Assembly: GCF_002933815.1 (NCBI RefSeq)
Contig: NZ_BEYR01000008.1
Location: forward strand, 1 to 64,000
DNA: 64,000 nt
Reading direction: 5' to 3'
Source: Sphingobacterium sp. HMA12
Lineage (GTDB): Bacteria > Bacteroidota > Bacteroidia > Sphingobacteriales > Sphingobacteriaceae
A program made the position numbers and the translations under genes. The notes below the pieces were generated by a model. It did no database searches and was not told the DNA's origin. It saw only the letters and a program-made list of their open reading frames with translations. This document shows positions 62,362 to 64,000 of the stretch, one piece after another. Each line of letters starts with the position of its first letter. The stretch's first letter is position 1.

Positions 62362-63972
62362 ATGACTAAATATATTTTTGTTACGGGCGGCGTTACTTCG
62401 TCGTTAGGGAAAGGTATTATTGCAGCCTCCCTTGCTAAACTTCTCCAGGCACGTGGCTACAAAGTGACCATTCAAAAATTCGATCCTTACATTAACATTG
62501 ACCCGGGAACATTGAATCCTTATGAGCATGGCGAATGTTATGTTACTGAAGATGGAGCCGAAACTGACCTTGACCTTGGCCACTATGAGCGTTTCTTAAA
62601 CGTCCCTACCTCACAAGCGAATAATGTAACAACAGGTCGTATCTATCAACACGTCATCCAACAAGAGCGTGAAGGGGCATATTTAGGAAAAACCGTTCAA
62701 GTCATCCCACATATCACTGATGAGATCAAACGCCGCATGCAGCTTTTGGGTGAATCCGGTGAGTATGATATCATTATTACTGAACTTGGTGGAACTGTAG
62801 GCGATATAGAATCCCTTCCATTCGTTGAAGCTGTAAGACAGTTACGCTGGGAACTGGGGGCGAATAATTCTTTGGTTATTCACCTCACTTTGGTCCCTTA
62901 TTTAGCTGCAGCCGGCGAACTTAAAACCAAGCCAACACAGCACTCGGTCAAAACATTATTGGAATATGGTGTACAACCAGATATCCTGGTATGCCGTACA
63001 GAGCATAAATTATCTCAAGAAATCCGCAAAAAATTAGCACAGTTCTGTAATGTTAACATTAATGCTGTCGTGGAATCTATCGATGCTTCGACCATCTATG
63101 ATGTTCCATTATTAATGTTAAAAGAAAACCTGGATAAAACAGCCCTAACAAAGCTAAAACTTTCCAATAAAAATGAACCGGATCTAGAAAATTGGAAAAA
63201 CTTCCTGGGTAAGCTCAAAAATCCAACAAGCGAGGTTTGCATTGCTCTAGTAGGAAAATATGTCGAACTTCCAGACGCTTATAAATCCATTACTGAAGGA
63301 TTTATCCATGCGGGTGCAACAAATGAATGCAAAGTAAAGGTGAGTTATATCGCTGCCGAAAGTGTTACAAAAGAAAACGTCGCCGAAAAGCTAAAAGGTA
63401 TGGACGGCGTATTGGTTGCCCCGGGTTTTGGTGAACGTGGTCTGGATGGTAAATTAAATGCGATCCAGTATGTACGTGAAAACAATATTCCATTCTTTGG
63501 TATTTGCCTGGGTATGCAATGCTCGGTCATTGAGTTTGGCAGAAATGTATTGGGATTAAAAGATGCCAATAGCTTTGAAATGGATGCGGACACCAGCAAT
63601 CCTGTCATCAACCTGATGGAAGAGCAAAAAAACATCACCAATATGGGTGGCACAATGCGTTTAGGCGCTTACGACTGCGAAATTAAAAAAGGAACCAAGG
63701 CCTTTGCCATTTATGGAAAAACAAAAATTTCCGAAAGACATCGTCACCGTTATGAATTTAACAATGACTATTTAAAACAATATGAAGCAGCAGGAATGAT
63801 CGCTTCGGGCTTCAATCCGGAGACTGGATTAGTTGAAATTGTCGAATTGAAAAACCATCCTTTTTTCGTTGCCGGACAATTTCATCCAGAATTAAAGTCA
63901 ACAGTTGCAAATCCTCACCCACTTTTTGTTAGCTTTGTAGCCGCTGCTTTGGCCAACAAGAAATCAAAGTAG
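62362..63972 (+). CDS. pyrG: CTP synthase
   Basis: 536 residues, full length. The synthetase domain opens TKYIFVTGGVTSSLGKGIIAASLAKLLQARGYKVTIQKFDPYINIDPGTLNPYEHGE, with ELGGTVGDIESLPF further on. The glutaminase domain has the oxyanion strand VLVAPGFGERG, nucleophile FFGICLGMQCSVIEF (Cys), and His-Glu in GQFHPELKS. It converts UTP to CTP with glutamine as nitrogen donor. Complete and intact. Confidence 0.99.
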   Translation: MTKYIFVTGGVTSSLGKGIIAASLAKLLQARGYKVTIQKFDPYINIDPGTLNPYEHGECYVTEDGAETDLDLGHYERFLNVPTSQANNVTTGRIYQHVIQQEREGAYLGKTVQVIPHITDEIKRRMQLLGESGEYDIIITELGGTVGDIESLPFVEAVRQLRWELGANNSLVIHLTLVPYLAAAGELKTKPTQHSVKTLLEYGVQPDILVCRTEHKLSQEIRKKLAQFCNVNINAVVESIDASTIYDVPLLMLKENLDKTALTKLKLSNKNEPDLENWKNFLGKLKNPTSEVCIALVGKYVELPDAYKSITEGFIHAGATNECKVKVSYIAAESVTKENVAEKLKGMDGVLVAPGFGERGLDGKLNAIQYVRENNIPFFGICLGMQCSVIEFGRNVLGLKDANSFEMDADTSNPVINLMEEQKNITNMGGTMRLGAYDCEIKKGTKAFAIYGKTKISERHRHRYEFNNDYLKQYEAAGMIASGFNPETGLVEIVELKNHPFFVAGQFHPELKSTVANPHPLFVSFVAAALANKKSK

Positions 63973-64000
63973 TATTAGAAGGATAAAATTAATTAAGTTT

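Overview
The window looks like a chromosomal segment from a Bacteroidota member of the Sphingobacteriaceae, most likely Sphingobacterium or a close relative. The grounds are a SusC/SusD polysaccharide-utilisation locus, promoters of the TTG-N20-TAnnTTTG type instead of sigma70 boxes, start codons without purine-rich leaders, many lipoproteins with Bacteroidota lipoboxes, and moderate GC. Genus is inferred from gene content and not proven.

Layout. 1-1223: 3' truncated TlpA-like thioredoxin gene (minus). 1224-2850: gene-poor stretch dominated by degenerate arrays whose short cores recur exactly every 11 bp, including a large imperfect inverted repeat. 2865-4763: small HTH-like protein and an Abi_2/HEPN abortive-infection protein. 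5513-7078: unknown lipoprotein. 7297-11635: housekeeping-like genes (AI-2E family permease, beta-barrel protein, tRNA-Cys with a conserved 59-residue protein, CutC, a coiled-coil protein, a Smr protein). 11733-30207: a polysaccharide/glycoside utilisation locus on the minus strand (SusC, SusD, DUF5017, a large putative glycosidase, a GH28-like beta-helix, two SGNH esterases, an FAD oxidoreductase, a sodium symporter, DUF1080) with a divergent GntR/LacI-type regulator.

From 30.4 kb to 60.1 kb three sequence-identical tRNA-Pro(UGG) genes, all on the minus strand and each with the same leader and terminator, divide the region into two modules. The first (30.7-38.0 kb) is a TolC-RND-adaptor efflux operon with cysteine-rich accessory proteins that point to metal handling. 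The second (39.2-57.0 kb) is the most unusual part: a nine-gene, tightly overlapping operon encoding a split iterative polyketide/fatty-acid synthase ([NMO-NMO-KS-AT-ACP-ACP-KR] plus [KS-AT-DH-PPTase]), a free acyl carrier protein, an alpha/beta hydrolase, a fused pair of UGT-type glycosyltransferases, two HHxxxDG-type acyltransferases and a small membrane protein. I infer that it makes a glycosylated and acylated long-chain lipid, related in logic to heterocyst-glycolipid, PUFA and enediyne synthases but identical to none of them.

Downstream lie a TPR protein with a decayed copy of its own C-terminus upstream, ribosomal protein bL19, a CBM9-like secreted protein and CTP synthase. Around the tRNA-Pro genes there are tandem units of about 146 bp that carry the tRNA 3' end plus its terminator, and an inverted copy of the tRNA T-arm, which suggests repeated integration or duplication events at this tRNA.
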